Shown here: positions 30,061-41,592 of the stretch, piece after piece | Position numbering within the stretch: position 1 is the stretch's first letter | Layout: each line of letters starts with the position of its first letter | DNA from: Unio delphinus | Taxonomy: Eukaryota > Mollusca > Bivalvia > Unionida > Unionidae | DNA length: 64,000 bases | Direction: 5' to 3' | Assembly (NCBI GenBank): GCA_029339505.1 | Contig: JAQISU010000155.1 | Location: 17,371,001 to 17,435,000 of the forward strand | The notes under the pieces: generated by a model | What the model was told of the DNA's origin: nothing | The model's input: the letters and a program-made list of their open reading frames with translations, nothing else | Databases searched by the model: none | Program-made: the position numbers and the translations under genes

Positions 30061-30097
30061 AAATAGACTATCATGTGCTGAAAAATAGCGTTAAACC
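30061..30097 (+). mobile_element. SINE family A, 3' end fragment
   Basis: TAGACTATCATGTGCTGAAA and the following AATAGCGTTAAACC match the last about 37 bp of family A. The rest of the SINE is absent. Confidence 0.65.
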
Positions 30098-30141
<44 letters not shown>

Positions 30142-30142
30142 T

Positions 30143-30175
<33 letters not shown>
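30098..30175. repeat. compound microsatellite (AT)n-(GA)n
   Basis: About 10 AT units then about 28 GA units with GT interruptions, placed right after the SINE 3' end and right before the first PLE duplicate. Confidence 0.95.
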
Positions 30176-30179
<4 letters not shown>

Positions 30180-30611
30180 CATAAGCCCAGAAACCCACAG
30201 GACAGGTAGATTTTTATCTTCTGCCTAAAACCCAGGATATCAAAATATGTGGACCATTCCACTAGACCACATGTCCACAAATCACCGTATCTTCAGGACA
30301 CGACAGATTACCTGATAACAGCAATACAGGCGAACAATTACTTCCAGATCCAATGCTTGTTTCTTTAGACTTCACATCTCGTTATATTATATTAATACAC
30401 CGCACAACGAAGGAATACTGGCGTGTATGGAAGCACGGATAACAAGAACTGTAAACAGTTCGCCCACTCACTTCCGTGTAAAACTCCTGGAGCTGGTACT
30501 AAAACTCAATAACTTTGAATTTAATGAAGAAAACTGCCTCCGAATCAATGGAACCGCAAATGGATGCAAAATTGGACCCCTAGTATGTTCATATTGTTTA
30601 TGGGAAGACTG
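30175..30611 (+). repeat. 437-bp tandem duplicate, unit 1 (within PLE remnant)
   Basis: Starts GAATACATAAGCCCAG and is repeated head to tail from 30,612. The units differ at only two positions that I found (ACTAGACC/ACCAGACC and CAACGAAGG/CAAGGAAGG). Confidence 0.95.
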
Positions 30612-31745
30612 GAATACATAAGCCCAGAAACCCACAGGACAGGTAGATTTTTATCTTCTGCCTAAAACCCAGGATATCAAAATATGTGGACCATTCCACC
30701 AGACCACATGTCCACAAATCACCGTATCTTCAGGACACGACAGATTACCTGATAACAGCAATACAGGCGAACAATTACTTCCAGATCCAATGCTTGTTTC
30801 TTTAGACTTCACATCTCGTTATATTATATTAATACACCGCACAAGGAAGGAATACTGGCGTGTATGGAAGCACGGATAACAAGAACTGTAAACAGTTCGC
30901 CCACTCACTTCCGTGTAAAACTCCTGGAGCTGGTACTAAAACTCAATAACTTTGAATTTAATGAAGAAAACTGCCTCCGAATCAATGGAACCGCAAATGG
31001 ATGCAAAATTGGACCCCTAGTATGTTCATATTGTTTATGGGAAGACTGGAGGGTACAAGTTTAGCATCGGTGGAACTTACACCATAACAGCGAATTGATG
31101 ATAGAGAAAATAAAGTAACAACATGGAAGAGAAAATCTAGATGATTTTATACCAAAGGCAAACAACTTCCATCCTTCAATACAATCCCCGGCATAAGTAT
31201 CCAACTCAAACAACGTTTTTCTGGACACAACAACCAGACTGGTGGAAACCATACTCCATATCGACATCAACTCAAAAAGAAACAATTGATAAACAACAGC
31301 TGTATCCTCTTCCAACCAGTTGTTATCCAATATAATACATTCGGAACATCCCATATATCCAGGCATTGAGGATACGCAGAATTTGCCCCGACAAAGAAAC
31401 ATTTAAAATGAGATCTTAAGAGTAATCTGAACATTTTTGTATTAACCGAGGTACGAAAAAGACCTGATAGCGGAAGCAACCCGAAAAGCAAAACAAACGA
31501 ACCTTAATGACCTACTAAAATATAAAGAGAAAAGAAAGGTTGATCGGATACCATTTATACCTTATAAACAACCTCAAGCAAGGTAAAATAATCCGAAAAC
31601 ACTGACCCATCGTGGAATCGTGTTTCACACGAAAGTTAAATCTCCCGAACAAACCAGTAGTAGCCAACCAGAGAACAAAAACCTCAAAGACAACCTAATC
31701 AGGACGAAGCTAACGCCAATCACTAACCAAGAACACCTTAGTAGA
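30180..31745 (+). mobile_element. Penelope-like element reverse transcriptase remnant
   Basis: Scattered frames match PLE RT order. LVSLDFTS and YINTPHNEG occur in other frames before LLELVLKLNNFEFNEENCL, then INGTANGCKIGP (PLE: NGTAMG.K.AP). After the duplication, a CPTKKHLK/CPDKETFKMRS pair of frames appears at about 31,385-31,415, then AEATRKAKQ-like text, and PENKNLKDNLIRTKL at 31,668-31,710 (PLE: KNL.D.LVR.KL). No GIY-YIG endonuclease is seen. It is heavily frameshifted and inactive. Confidence 0.75.
30612..31048 (+). repeat. 437-bp tandem duplicate, unit 2 (within PLE remnant)
   Basis: Near-identical second copy. Its right end continues into unique PLE sequence (GGAGGGTACAAG), so unit 1 is the added copy or both arose by slippage or unequal exchange. 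Confidence 0.95.
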
Positions 31746-31911
31746 TATTGTTTATTTATTTATTTGTTTATTAAATATGTTAACTCTAATCAATGTCATT
31801 ATTTCAATTTAGTTTCCAGGAAGAATATTTAGGTTTTAATTTTCTAACATTGTTTTTATATTTGTTTTCCCAAATTGAGATGTTTTCTCTACATATATTA
31901 ACTTAATATTC

Positions 31912-32163
31912 TCGGAGGGGGAGAGGGGGGGGCGAGTTGTCTAAAGCGTTACTGTTACGAATCAATGCTATCTCACCTGTCTGCATGGGTTCGAGTCTCG
32001 GGCTCAGCCAATGTGGGTATTGGAAAAAGCCTAACGGTAGCTTTCTCTTGGGTCGGTGGTTCTTTGCGGGGTTTTCCTGGATTCTTCCTCCACCATTAAT
32101 ACTTGCCGCCATGTATAGCCTATCTTGTGCTGAAAATGGCGTTAAACCCTAAAACAGCAACTA
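31912..32163 (+). mobile_element. SINE family A copy, nearly full length
   Basis: The tRNA-like head has B box GGTTCGAGTC at about 31,988. The body GGGTCGGTGGTTCTTTGCGG follows, then TCTTCCTCCACCATTAATAC, and the end GTGCTGAAAATGGCGTTAAA, followed by an A-rich tail. Confidence 0.85.
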
Positions 32164-32962
32164 GAAATCATCTGGTCTGTGTCGGACTTGTACCAGGTAT
32201 AATTAAGACCTATTTTAACCTTGTACAAACGGTCAATTGCGCCAGTTACAATTAAGGCCTATTCCAACCTTGTACAAGTTAGAAGTTGTGCCAGATACAA
32301 TTTATCTGACACCGCCCATGGTTAAAATAAATTTAAACCTCTTGTAGCTATCAACGTGAAGTTACAACCAGGGTGACCCATTTTGTATTGCTCCAGGCAT
32401 AATTACACTTTGGAATCTCATTTGGACTTGTCTATAAATGTTTTGCCCATGCTCAGTGCACTAAGCCGTTCATGTACAAATTCCAAACCATCCCGGGATC
32501 ACCTTGCAAAATTACGTTTGCATAAGTGAACATATGGGTGTATTGACTGTACGATTTTTGCATGAATGAAAGTGCAATATAGAAGAAAGTTTGAGCGATT
32601 TACAATAAAAAAAATCGAATCAAAGGAATTTAAAAAAGGTGAATTCAGACTAAGTAGGCAGACCGCATAATTATTTAAATGCTTACCTTGACGAGCGTGT
32701 GCGTTTCCTATTCAGTTTGTCCACAGAAGATGTAACCAGTGGTCTTAAGTTTAGTAAATATATTAATAAGTTTTTTTTCTGACTGTTAGAAATCAAAGTT
32801 TCGTTTGGTGAATATCCTGAATAATCTAGAAGATAAAAGATTATGTGAAAATTTAAAGCTCATATAAGGTATCTCATTTTATAAAACAACTTCTTACAAG
32901 TTTTGTAAGATATATCGTACAATTATAAATCGAGTTGATTCTTGCAGTGTATATTCTTGTTA
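32164..32962. other. non-coding; short local repeat
   Basis: At 32,190-32,310, TACAATTAAGGCCTATT / TATAATTAAGACCTATT and TTGTACAA blocks recur two or three times about 60 bp apart. The remainder is unremarkable. Confidence 0.5.
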
Positions 32963-33198
32963 TTGTTGTTGGGTTTAATGCCATTTTTCAGCATACATGG
33001 CGGCCAGTATTAATGATGAAGGAAGAACCCAGGGGGAAAAACCCCGGAAAGGACCACTGACCTACGAGAAGCTAATGGCAAGCTTTCCAACATACACACA
33101 TTGGTCGAATCTGAGTCTCGAACCCACGCAGACACAGGTGAGATGGCAGTGATCCGTAACGGAGAGCGCTTTAGACCACTCGACCCCCCCCCCCCCCC
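32963..33198 (-). mobile_element. SINE family A copy with poly-C 5' flank
   Basis: In the minus sense it has the full order head, B box GGTTCGAGACT, body and GCTGAAAAATGGCATTAAA end. It lacks the ATAGGCTAT bases present in other copies. About 17 C's at 33,184-33,200 adjoin its 5' end. Confidence 0.85.
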
Positions 33199-33418
33199 AA
33201 TTTATAATATATTTTGTTAGGTATTATATTATTTCTAACATAATAAGACAAAGTTTATAAAACAGCATATGAACAATCTAAAAGACTTTAAATAATGAAA
33301 ACCTTTTGGCATTTGATGTTAACGTACATAATTTAGAAGATATCTTCTAAATATAAAATATAAGCAGGGCCCTATGTAGCTATTTTTTTTAATACATTTA
33401 AATATTAGCGTATAAAGT

Positions 33419-33580
33419 TGTTGTTGTTGTAGGGTTTAACGCCGTTTTTCAGCACACGATAGGCTATACATGGCGGCCAGCTTTATTGGTAGAGAAAGAA
33501 CCAGGTAAAACCCCATAAAAGAACCAGCGACCCACGGGAAGCTACTGGCAAGCTTTCTCATATAACTACGTCAGGAATCA
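33419..33580 (-). mobile_element. SINE family A, 3' part, split by insertion
   Basis: It begins with the TAGGGTTTAACGCCGTTTTT end block (minus-sense tail) and continues through the body to CTTTCTCATATAACTAC. The missing head is found at 34,012-34,106 in the same orientation. Confidence 0.85.
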
Positions 33581-33581
33581 C

Positions 33582-34006
33582 ACCACAATTAATACTTCCA
33601 GTTCAGTAGTTCCAGTCTATTTTTAGAACATTTTTTCCTCTCTCATTTTGGTGTTGGTAGAAGAGTTATATTGATGCATATTTGGTATGGATTTAAAGGT
33701 AATTGTTTATTCTTGAGAATATGAGCAGAGAGAGTGGTTGTCAGTGTGTAATTTGGCGACAGTGCACATGGAGTAATAAGGCTTTTGTGATGATCCGGAA
33801 GTGAAATATGTGTTCTGTTTACATGCTGCTCTGTTTACAGTGCAGCAGCTCAAAAAAGTGCCGATCAACCCTTGACAAGAATTTCACTGTGAAGTCATCT
33901 TTGGAGGTATTTTAGATTAACATATGATTTGTATTGATTGTCACACTGTGGAAAGGTCAGTACTGAGAAATATATGTAGCGAACATATAGTAAAATTAAT
34001 TGTGGT
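33582..34006. mobile_element. TIR insertion splitting a SINE (about 425 bp)
   Basis: The segment separating the two SINE halves begins ACCACAATTAAT (33,582-33,593) and ends ATTAATTGTGGT (33,995-34,006), a perfect 12-bp inverted repeat. SINE-like bases lie on both sides (GTCAGGAATC and CATTAGCCGA), possibly a diverged target duplication. No coding frame, so non-autonomous. Confidence 0.6.
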
Positions 34007-34011
34007 CTATG

Positions 34012-34106
34012 TCCATTAGCCGACTCGAACCCACGCAGACAGAGGTGAGATGGCAGTGATCCGTAACGGAGAGCGCGTTAGACCACTCGGCCACTCGGGG
34101 CCCCTT
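34012..34106 (-). mobile_element. SINE family A, 5' head, split by insertion
   Basis: The minus-sense head reads GGGGCCCCGAGTGGC, then TCTAACGCGCTCTCCGTTAC, then the B box GTTCGAGTC. It completes the SINE half at 33,419-33,580. Confidence 0.85.
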
Positions 34107-34747
34107 ATCGTATAATAAAATATCTTACTTGGGTATCTCCTACATTTCACGAGATCTCTCTTAAATATGATATCCTCCAAATTATATAAAATATGTTGAA
34201 ACCTTTATTCGATAGACTGATTTTTCCCCGTTTATAAGACATGTTATAAAGTTAGCAGATATCTTATCTATAATATTAAATATCTTTTCGGTTTATTAGA
34301 TATCATATACATATATAAGATACATAATCAAGTTTACAAGATAGTGTATAAACTGTGTAAGATATCATATACAGCGAACAATTACATTTTTCTGGTTTAT
34401 AAGATGTCTCGTGCATTTGATAAAATACAGCATAATTTTGAAAAACGTCGAATAAATCAAGGATTAAAAAAAATAGCTGCTTATATTTATAAGATATCTT
34501 CTAAACTATGTACTATGTCTCTTCCAAGAGAGCTTGATATTTTTGGATATCTTAAAAATTTAATCATATATCTCATTTGTTATGTAACATATAAATCATA
34601 TCTAATAATCCGTGCAAAATTTTTTATTTTGTTTATTTCGATATCAGAAATTTTATATCTCATATAATATTTCTCATTCTGTATATTGTATATTTTATAA
34701 GTTAGTCTTGTCATATGTTTATCAGTAGTTCTTTTGAGCACAAACAT

Positions 34748-34750
<3 letters not shown>

Positions 34751-34817
<67 letters not shown>
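34751..34817. repeat. (CT)n microsatellite
   Basis: About 33 CT units. Confidence 0.95.
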
Positions 34818-34819
<2 letters not shown>

Positions 34820-36113
34820 GCGAAGATAAATGAAGCGATGAATGCATTAAATAGAAAATGAATGAATCGGCAAAATTCACGAACTACTACTTCTACTAAT
34901 AAAAATAATAATATCATAATAACACCGTCGTCGTCGTTACATTAAGTATATTTTAATTTATTTTGAGATTATTCTTAAAAATGATCAGCATTGCAATTGT
35001 ACAGAATACTAGGATTTTTAGAATGGTGCCATTGTACAAATTTATACTCAAATTAAAGTCATATTTCGTAAACGTAATTGAAACTGACCAATGTTCCAAC
35101 GAAACGATGGATTGGTACTACTACCACAATGTAAGACGTAGAACATGATAAATCTCATGTTTGGAAAAGAGTGAGAACAAAAAAACATATCACGGTCCAC
35201 GTGTTATCAAATGGACTAGAGTTTGATTGTTTGTTGTATTTATCTTGGTTTTAAAACAGTACGAAGGACCAGTCGATACCTAAATTTTGATGACGTTTAC
35301 TTCCCGCGGAAAAAGAGGGCCCGAAGACGTTTCTAGGAAGTGGGTCTTGATAAGTTTATCATTTTCTCTGGTCCTATATTATTTCAATGCAAATCAAGGT
35401 AAGCGTGTAGTTTCTAATAATAGCGTACACGTGAATTACTGCAGATTAAGCACTGAAATCTGTTTTTCTTGTTGATACAATGTATACGAGATTGGAGACC
35501 GCATGTTGATGACGTAGTATAAAGCTGGGTAGGTAGTTTCCGGTGTAAACAATGCCCACATGGCTAATCGCCCATACTATTAATAACCGTAACGTGTCCA
35601 AACATGCCGTTGGTACGTTAGTTCTTTAACAGATGTGCGCAGTAGGGTAACAATGAAGTACATCTAATGATAGCATAGAAGAGTATAATGACTAACGAGA
35701 TGGTCACTGTATTAAGACTATATCAGGAAGCTGATGTAAAAGTATGGGGAAAATCTGCGTTACGTCGTTAATAACATATAATACATGTATACTTGCGTGT
35801 CTATGAAGTGACTGAGATTGCGTATGATACAAGAGACTTTAAATAACAGCTCAAGTTCAGACGCGTTAAGCTGTCTATTTAAACTTACAACATTTATTGA
35901 TTGTGATCATTGTGTAGTCAGCAGCTGGAGGCGAATTGAATCACATATTTGCCAAAACCTGTTGTAGAAGAGGAAGAAAAACAGACAAGTTTGTGCAGAA
36001 ACACGGAAATTGCAGAGTGACCAAAGGGACATATTCTGCAACCTATTCGCCCTTTTTGTTTTGTTATAAGCACCATATTATTTATTGAGTACCTCTATTT
36101 CATTGATTGAAAG
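34818..36113. other. possible promoter and 5' UTR region
   Basis: No coding family recognised. CpG is frequent at 35,290-36,030, then drops sharply after about 36.1 kb. The segment immediately precedes the candidate start exon at 36,114 and may include its 5' UTR. No clear TATA box at a fitting distance was identified. Confidence 0.3.
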
Positions 36114-36126
36114 ATGATTGGAAAAG
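36114..36126 (+). CDS. candidate first coding exon of an unidentified gene
   Basis: ATG ATT GGA AAA G is followed by a strong donor GTAAGTAAG at 36,127. An in-frame TGA two codons upstream makes this ATG a proper first codon. The exon ends in phase 1, exactly what the candidate exon at 46,568 needs. The coding part is only 13 nt, so the call rests on splice signals, phase and its position at the edge of the CpG-poor domain. Function is unknown. Confidence 0.35.
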
Positions 36127-37344
36127 GTAAGTAAGAAAAAACTTATAAAGTTTGCAAATTTAATTTTTTAATGCTTTTCTAATTAATATATATATCTGTA
36201 GTAAGATATATATTTTTTTCTACGTTATCTGATAATGTTTAAATACAAAAAGTTTATGAAATATCTAAATACTAATATAAACTAACTGATTAGAGAGGTA
36301 AAATTTCTTATAAAATGTATAGCATACATAATAAACAATATTGTATGAAAATTTTTATAAATTTATAAGAGATATCAGAATAAACAAAATAAAATAGTTT
36401 ACACACATTATTAGGCATGTTGTATATGTTGCATACAATTAGCCAAGAATGAATAGTAGTTCGAGAAATAATCAAATCCTGCTGAATCTTTACTAGTTTT
36501 CCTCACAAAACGATGTCAGACTCAATTGACTTCATTTTTATTTCTTGAAAAAAACCCAGCATCATTCATATTCAGAAATACAAATCATTCACCAAGGTTA
36601 TTTGAAAATAATTTTCCCCTAATTAAGTGTAAAAAAAATGAGACCAACATTTTAGAATCATGCCATCTGGAAAGAAAAACATAACTAAATAAACAAGAAG
36701 ACGAAACTTCATTCCGACTGTCATTATGTATCATACAGACAGTCTTAGAAGTATAGACTTTTTCAGGAAGTTGGATATGGGCTTTTCCATTCCAATATTG
36801 AACACGTGCACAGTGAACATAGGGCAGCTTTTAAGCAACTGTTATTCACATGAAGTATTTTCATAAACAATTTTCTAGCAAATTTGTTCCCCCAGAATAT
36901 TTTCTACCCTGCCAACAGATAGGACTTAAAAATTTGGATGATCCATTTCTGAAAGGAAAGGGGTGGGTAGACAATTTCCTATGTGACCAGAATTACAATT
37001 TGTACAACTCTGTGTATTTAGATGATTCTTCAAGACTATATATTCGAGAAAACATGAGGACTTAAAAATATTTTTGTTGCATATACATGTAATTGATTTC
37101 ATGGTAGATGGATGCATACAGGTGAACATGGCAAAATCAGTGCCAACATAATCAGATCCCAAGCCCAATCCGAGAAGCCACACGAGTTACACATACTGTA
37201 GCAACTGCCATTGCAAATGTATCGCAGGATGAGTTAACTCATCATTATTATCCATATTTGTTCAGTGAGTTAGCAAACTAAGGAGAGAGAAAGACAGAGA
37301 TGCCAAATTTGTACCCCATATATAATTTAAGTACTTTACAGATT

Positions 37345-37680
37345 GAACCGCTACGGTGGCCTAGTGGTTAGAGCATCGGTTGCGGAAGTGGGAGGGCATG
37401 GATTAGATACCCAGCCGAGTCATACCAAAGACTTTAAAAAATGGTACTTACAGCTGCCTCGCTTGGCACTCGGCATTAAGAGGTTAGTGTTAGGACTGGT
37501 CCACCTGGTGTCAGGATAATGTGACTGGGTGTGACATCATGCTACATCAGTATATGTCTGCGGCATGATGCCTAGGTGCTAGACATCACTATAAACTGCC
37601 TCACTGCAGACATCGTAGTGATATGACTGAATTTTTTTTTTTAAAGCTACATTAAAATTTCTAATCAAACTAACAAAAAA
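37345..37680 (+). mobile_element. SINE family B copy, full length
   Basis: The tRNA-like head GGCCTAGTGGTTAGAGC fits an A box. The B box is degraded (GGATTAGATACC). The shared body CATACCAAAGACTT, TGTGACTGGGTGTGACATCA and GCAGACATCGTAG blocks follow, ending in a T/A-rich tail. Confidence 0.85.
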
Positions 37681-38017
37681 AACTGTTCAGATTACTTGAT
37701 GGAGACCTTTGTCCAATGTTTCTCTGTTGTGTTGTATATAGTTTGGATGCCAATACATTTGGTGTGTCACACAGTGGATAAGCTACCGTTCTTATTGCTA
37801 ATTGTTGTTTTAGTCTGAACTTGAAGAAATAGTACCCACCAGTCAGAAAATTAAATGAATGTAACATTTCTCTAAATATCACAACACTGTTAACAGATTA
37901 GTGTCACTCTTACTTGAACAGATAGAAAAGTGAAGCAAAAACTTAAAATAAAAGTGAATATTAAATGACCAGTAAAATTTAAATGGGGTGTGTGTGATAA
38001 ATCTGGAATATCTTCTT

Positions 38018-38020
<3 letters not shown>

Positions 38021-38074
<54 letters not shown>
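38021..38074. repeat. (AT)n microsatellite
   Basis: About 25 AT units following ACATACAT. Confidence 0.95.
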
Positions 38075-38077
<3 letters not shown>

Positions 38078-40329
38078 GGCTGATCATGCTAACTATAAAA
38101 AATCAGCGTGGAATTGGTTGTTGGGAGGTGCAGATTTCAAACCACACACAAAAATGAATGGGTTTTGTCAATAGTTCTTCGTTGTTACTGACATGCAAAA
38201 ATGCATGCACATGCAATGTCTGTTTCAGTTGAAATATCAATCTAAAGAATAAAAAAATAAAATTACTAATAATTATTTACAACTACTGAAGATTAAAGTA
38301 ATTTGTAAAAGGTTATGTATTAGTTTGTATAGATTTTCTGCTTCCTGTATGACAGTAGAGAAAAATATTGATACTTTGATTAATCATCTCACACCAAATG
38401 ATGATACAAAATCATAGTATAGATTCTAATTACTAGGGCACTAGAATGGCAGTTAGACAAAATTGACAAATCTGGTTTACCGTCTTCTTCCACTGATCTT
38501 TTCCCATCCTGTTTGAGATATTTTAACATTTATATTCGGATTGTGTGATGTCAGGGAGCATTGACTTTTGAAAAGTTGGCATTTGCCAAATCTTTGTGGT
38601 ATCAGCATAGGGTAGCTGCTTCTAACAAACTTAAATGACCATCACGCCCTGCCCACATGAATTAATAGAAAGATGGTGCATTATCTCAGACTATAACATT
38701 CATTATGTCTTTAGTTCATTGACAGATTAATCTGGCAGGGATCATGTGTCAATGCTCTTTTTGTTGGTATCGTGTAACTATCCGCATTGATGTGCTGTCT
38801 ACTTTGATGAATCTGGTTTGCTGGAACAGCGACAGGTTTCTGGTAGTTGTGTTCAGAATACAGTGTTCTCAATAGATTAAAAAACTTTTTGACCCATGAC
38901 ACCAGAAGTTCAAGAGCCCAAACTGAAATCTTGAGAGTTATGGGTTTTTTTTTGTATTTATTAGATTATTATTGGGATTTTTCCTTATTTACTGAGGATT
39001 ATAAAAATTGTTGCTGGTTGGCATGACATTTAAGTGAAAACGGAATTTCACTGCAGAGATTTTTTTTTTTAAATCCACAAGTCTTCTAAGAGACTGCATC
39101 ATTAGACTGGCAATGGAAAAAAACAATCATGCTCAGCCTACAACTTACAAGAGGTTCAATCTCCAATTTTCTTATGGCTGGATTTTTACGGTTGCTGGCT
39201 ACACTCAGACACTTCTGAAATCTAAGTTTATCCTGAATAGAAAAATCCTAAGTATGACCTGAAATGTAATCCTAAATTTCATATTAATTGCAGGTCTTTT
39301 TTCCCATCATTTGTAGATGGCTAATGCTTTGGCATTTATTTCACATGAAATAAGAAGAAGAAAACGTATATCACTTGCCCTTCAATTTTCCTCTAAAACA
39401 GTGCCACAGTTAAACAGTAATGTAAAAAAATCAAAATACCTACTCAAGTGTTTCTATAAAAATTATTATTTGGTCAGTCTCTCCTTATTATGCTGTCTCC
39501 ACTAAAGTTCGGCAGTTTTTTCAGGTGGCATGAAACTATTACCACCTTTTACCCTTTTTTTACTTATAATACCCTTGTAAAACATATTGTATTTATTCTT
39601 AAACTCTCCAGGTTACAACAGTATGTCAATCAATTAACAGCTTGTTGTGACTCATTAGGTCATAATTATGATTACTGAGCAACACATAACTGCACCAGTC
39701 CACATTAGACTGGTCCCAGTGGTTTTTGTAATTGAGTTAGAATGCAGAAATATACATGTAGAAATTTTGTGAGGTCTTAAACTGCTACTACTACTAATAA
39801 TCTGTTGTTTTTTCAAAGAGTTAGGACAGATTAATATTACGGTCATAGCTGTTTCAGTCTTCCTCTTTCATACATGTGGAAAATAATCTCAAAACAATCT
39901 ATGTCTAACTTTGATTCAGTCATGTCCACTTATGGTGACACCATTGACATGTTAGCTCTGCCCAGTTCATAAGGTGTGAACAGTAGTTTGCCAAATGTTG
40001 GTCACTGGTGATATAATGGACAGTGCACATTCAGTGGGAAATCATGCCCCAAACAATCAGGGGTAATTAGGACTAATGCCTAAATCAATCAGTGTAAAAT
40101 AAAAACCAGTGTCAAAAATTCCAAGCATCTAAAATTGTTCAGATTTAAATTCTGAGGGTCCAAGCCTAGGAGTATGCATCTATTAAGAATCCTGTAATAA
40201 ATATATTGAAAATTATGTTTATTTCTTTTTTAAAAATGCCAATGACATTTAATTTTTCTAATTTTTGTACAACATAAATGAAATGGTGATTTTCTTTTTA
40301 CTGGACTGCTGCTGTTATGGATATACAGG

Positions 40330-40475
40330 CACAGAGATTTGGGTAGTCATGTGACTAATGTTGTAAATCAGAAAACTTGGTCAAACCTTGTGAGTTTAGT
40401 AATTTCATCTAATCTGTTAGTGGATAAAAGACATGACAAATGTTATTCTTGCAATTTATGAGAAGATAAATCATC
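40330..40475 (+). repeat. dispersed repeat, CpG-decayed copy
   Basis: Partner of 16,745-16,895. GAGATTTGGGTAGTCATGTG here stands against GAGATTTGTGTAGTCACGTG there. At several other sites CG in the partner is TG or CA here. Confidence 0.7.
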
Positions 40476-41521
40476 CTTCTTTCATTTTCATGTGGGTAGC
40501 TGGTAAGCATCTACACTATGAACTTGGCTGAAACAGATGAAATAATAAAGAATTTGGACAACCATCCAATAATTTGATTCAGTTGTTGGAAATTTAATGT
40601 TTGCATTCTTTGACAAATTTTGGCATTTATAGTTTGTTTGAAATATGGTGACAATAATTAGTAAAATGAATCATTTTTCATCTAAATGTTTACTTGAATG
40701 ATATTTTATTTTGATGTGACAATTAATCAGAATTGTCACAGGATGGTCAGAAAACCAAATGACCAAGTACATACATATATTTGATTATGGTTCAAGTTTT
40801 ATTATTTAAAATATTTTACATTTATAATTTTAAAATTTCATTTTATTGAAACCCTGTCATCCTTCATTTTGGAGTAGAAAAGAATATGACAGTTTGGATT
40901 GAGGCATTGAAAGTTGAGTTTAAAAAATTCAAAATATTGGAAAGATTTGAATCACTTTAATGCAAATTTGAGCAATTCTGTATTGTGCTGCTTTGGTGTA
41001 GTCAGGTGATGCAGAGAAAACTATTGATTAATGATTGGACCATTTGAAATTTGTTCTCTTAATTGATCATCAGCATCATACACCAGCAGAGCCTTTCATC
41101 ATTTCAATGATTCTGTCAATTCAGGGACATAGAAAAACAGATAAAGTGACATTTTCCAAGAAAAACGTGGAAAAAAATCTCCAACATGTTCAAGTACATG
41201 GTTGATCGATTTTGATGAACTTCAGATACAAGGGGATAATAATTGAATTCTCTAGCCCAGACAGCTAATAATCATTGTTGGGCAGTCAAAATTTAATTAT
41301 CTGCGGCAGTTTTAAATTGGAGAATGATTTGTTTTAAAATCCTCATACCATCCTTGCCAGGCCAGTTGGTCAGTAGGTCAATCAGTTTTAAGCATATTTC
41401 TCTGTGCCATAATTACAGTGTTGTATTATGGCACATTTGCTCACAATTAAACTGTATGACCAGGTAAAGCTCCAATCCAGATCTTTGACAAAGAAAACAA
41501 ATCTTAAGGAGCATGTTTGGT

Positions 41522-41592
41522 TGTTGTTGTTGTTGTAGGGTTTAATGCCATTTTCCAGCACACAATAGGCTATACATGACAGCCAGTATTAA
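41522..41592 (-). mobile_element. SINE family A, tail part, split by TTAA insertion
   Basis: The minus-sense end block reads up to AGCCAGTATTAA. The sequence should continue TAATGGTGGAAGAAGAACC, which is found at 42,407 onward. Several family CpGs are TG or CA here (ATGCC, ATGACAGCC). Confidence 0.85.

Larger units (their letters stand above)
32820..34720. repeat. degenerate TTATAAGATATC-word repeat region
   Basis: Words like TTATAAGATATC, ATAAGATACAT and AAGATATCATATACA recur irregularly at 32.88-32.94, 33.21-33.36 and especially 34.14-34.70 kb, interrupted by SINEs. It looks like an old AT-rich satellite. The 34,344-34,667 frame is a product of it. Confidence 0.45.

Noticed and set aside
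34344..34667. 107-codon AT-rich plus frame
   Set aside because: Lies in the degenerate TTATAAGATATC repeat; composition is Ile/Tyr/Lys from AT bias.
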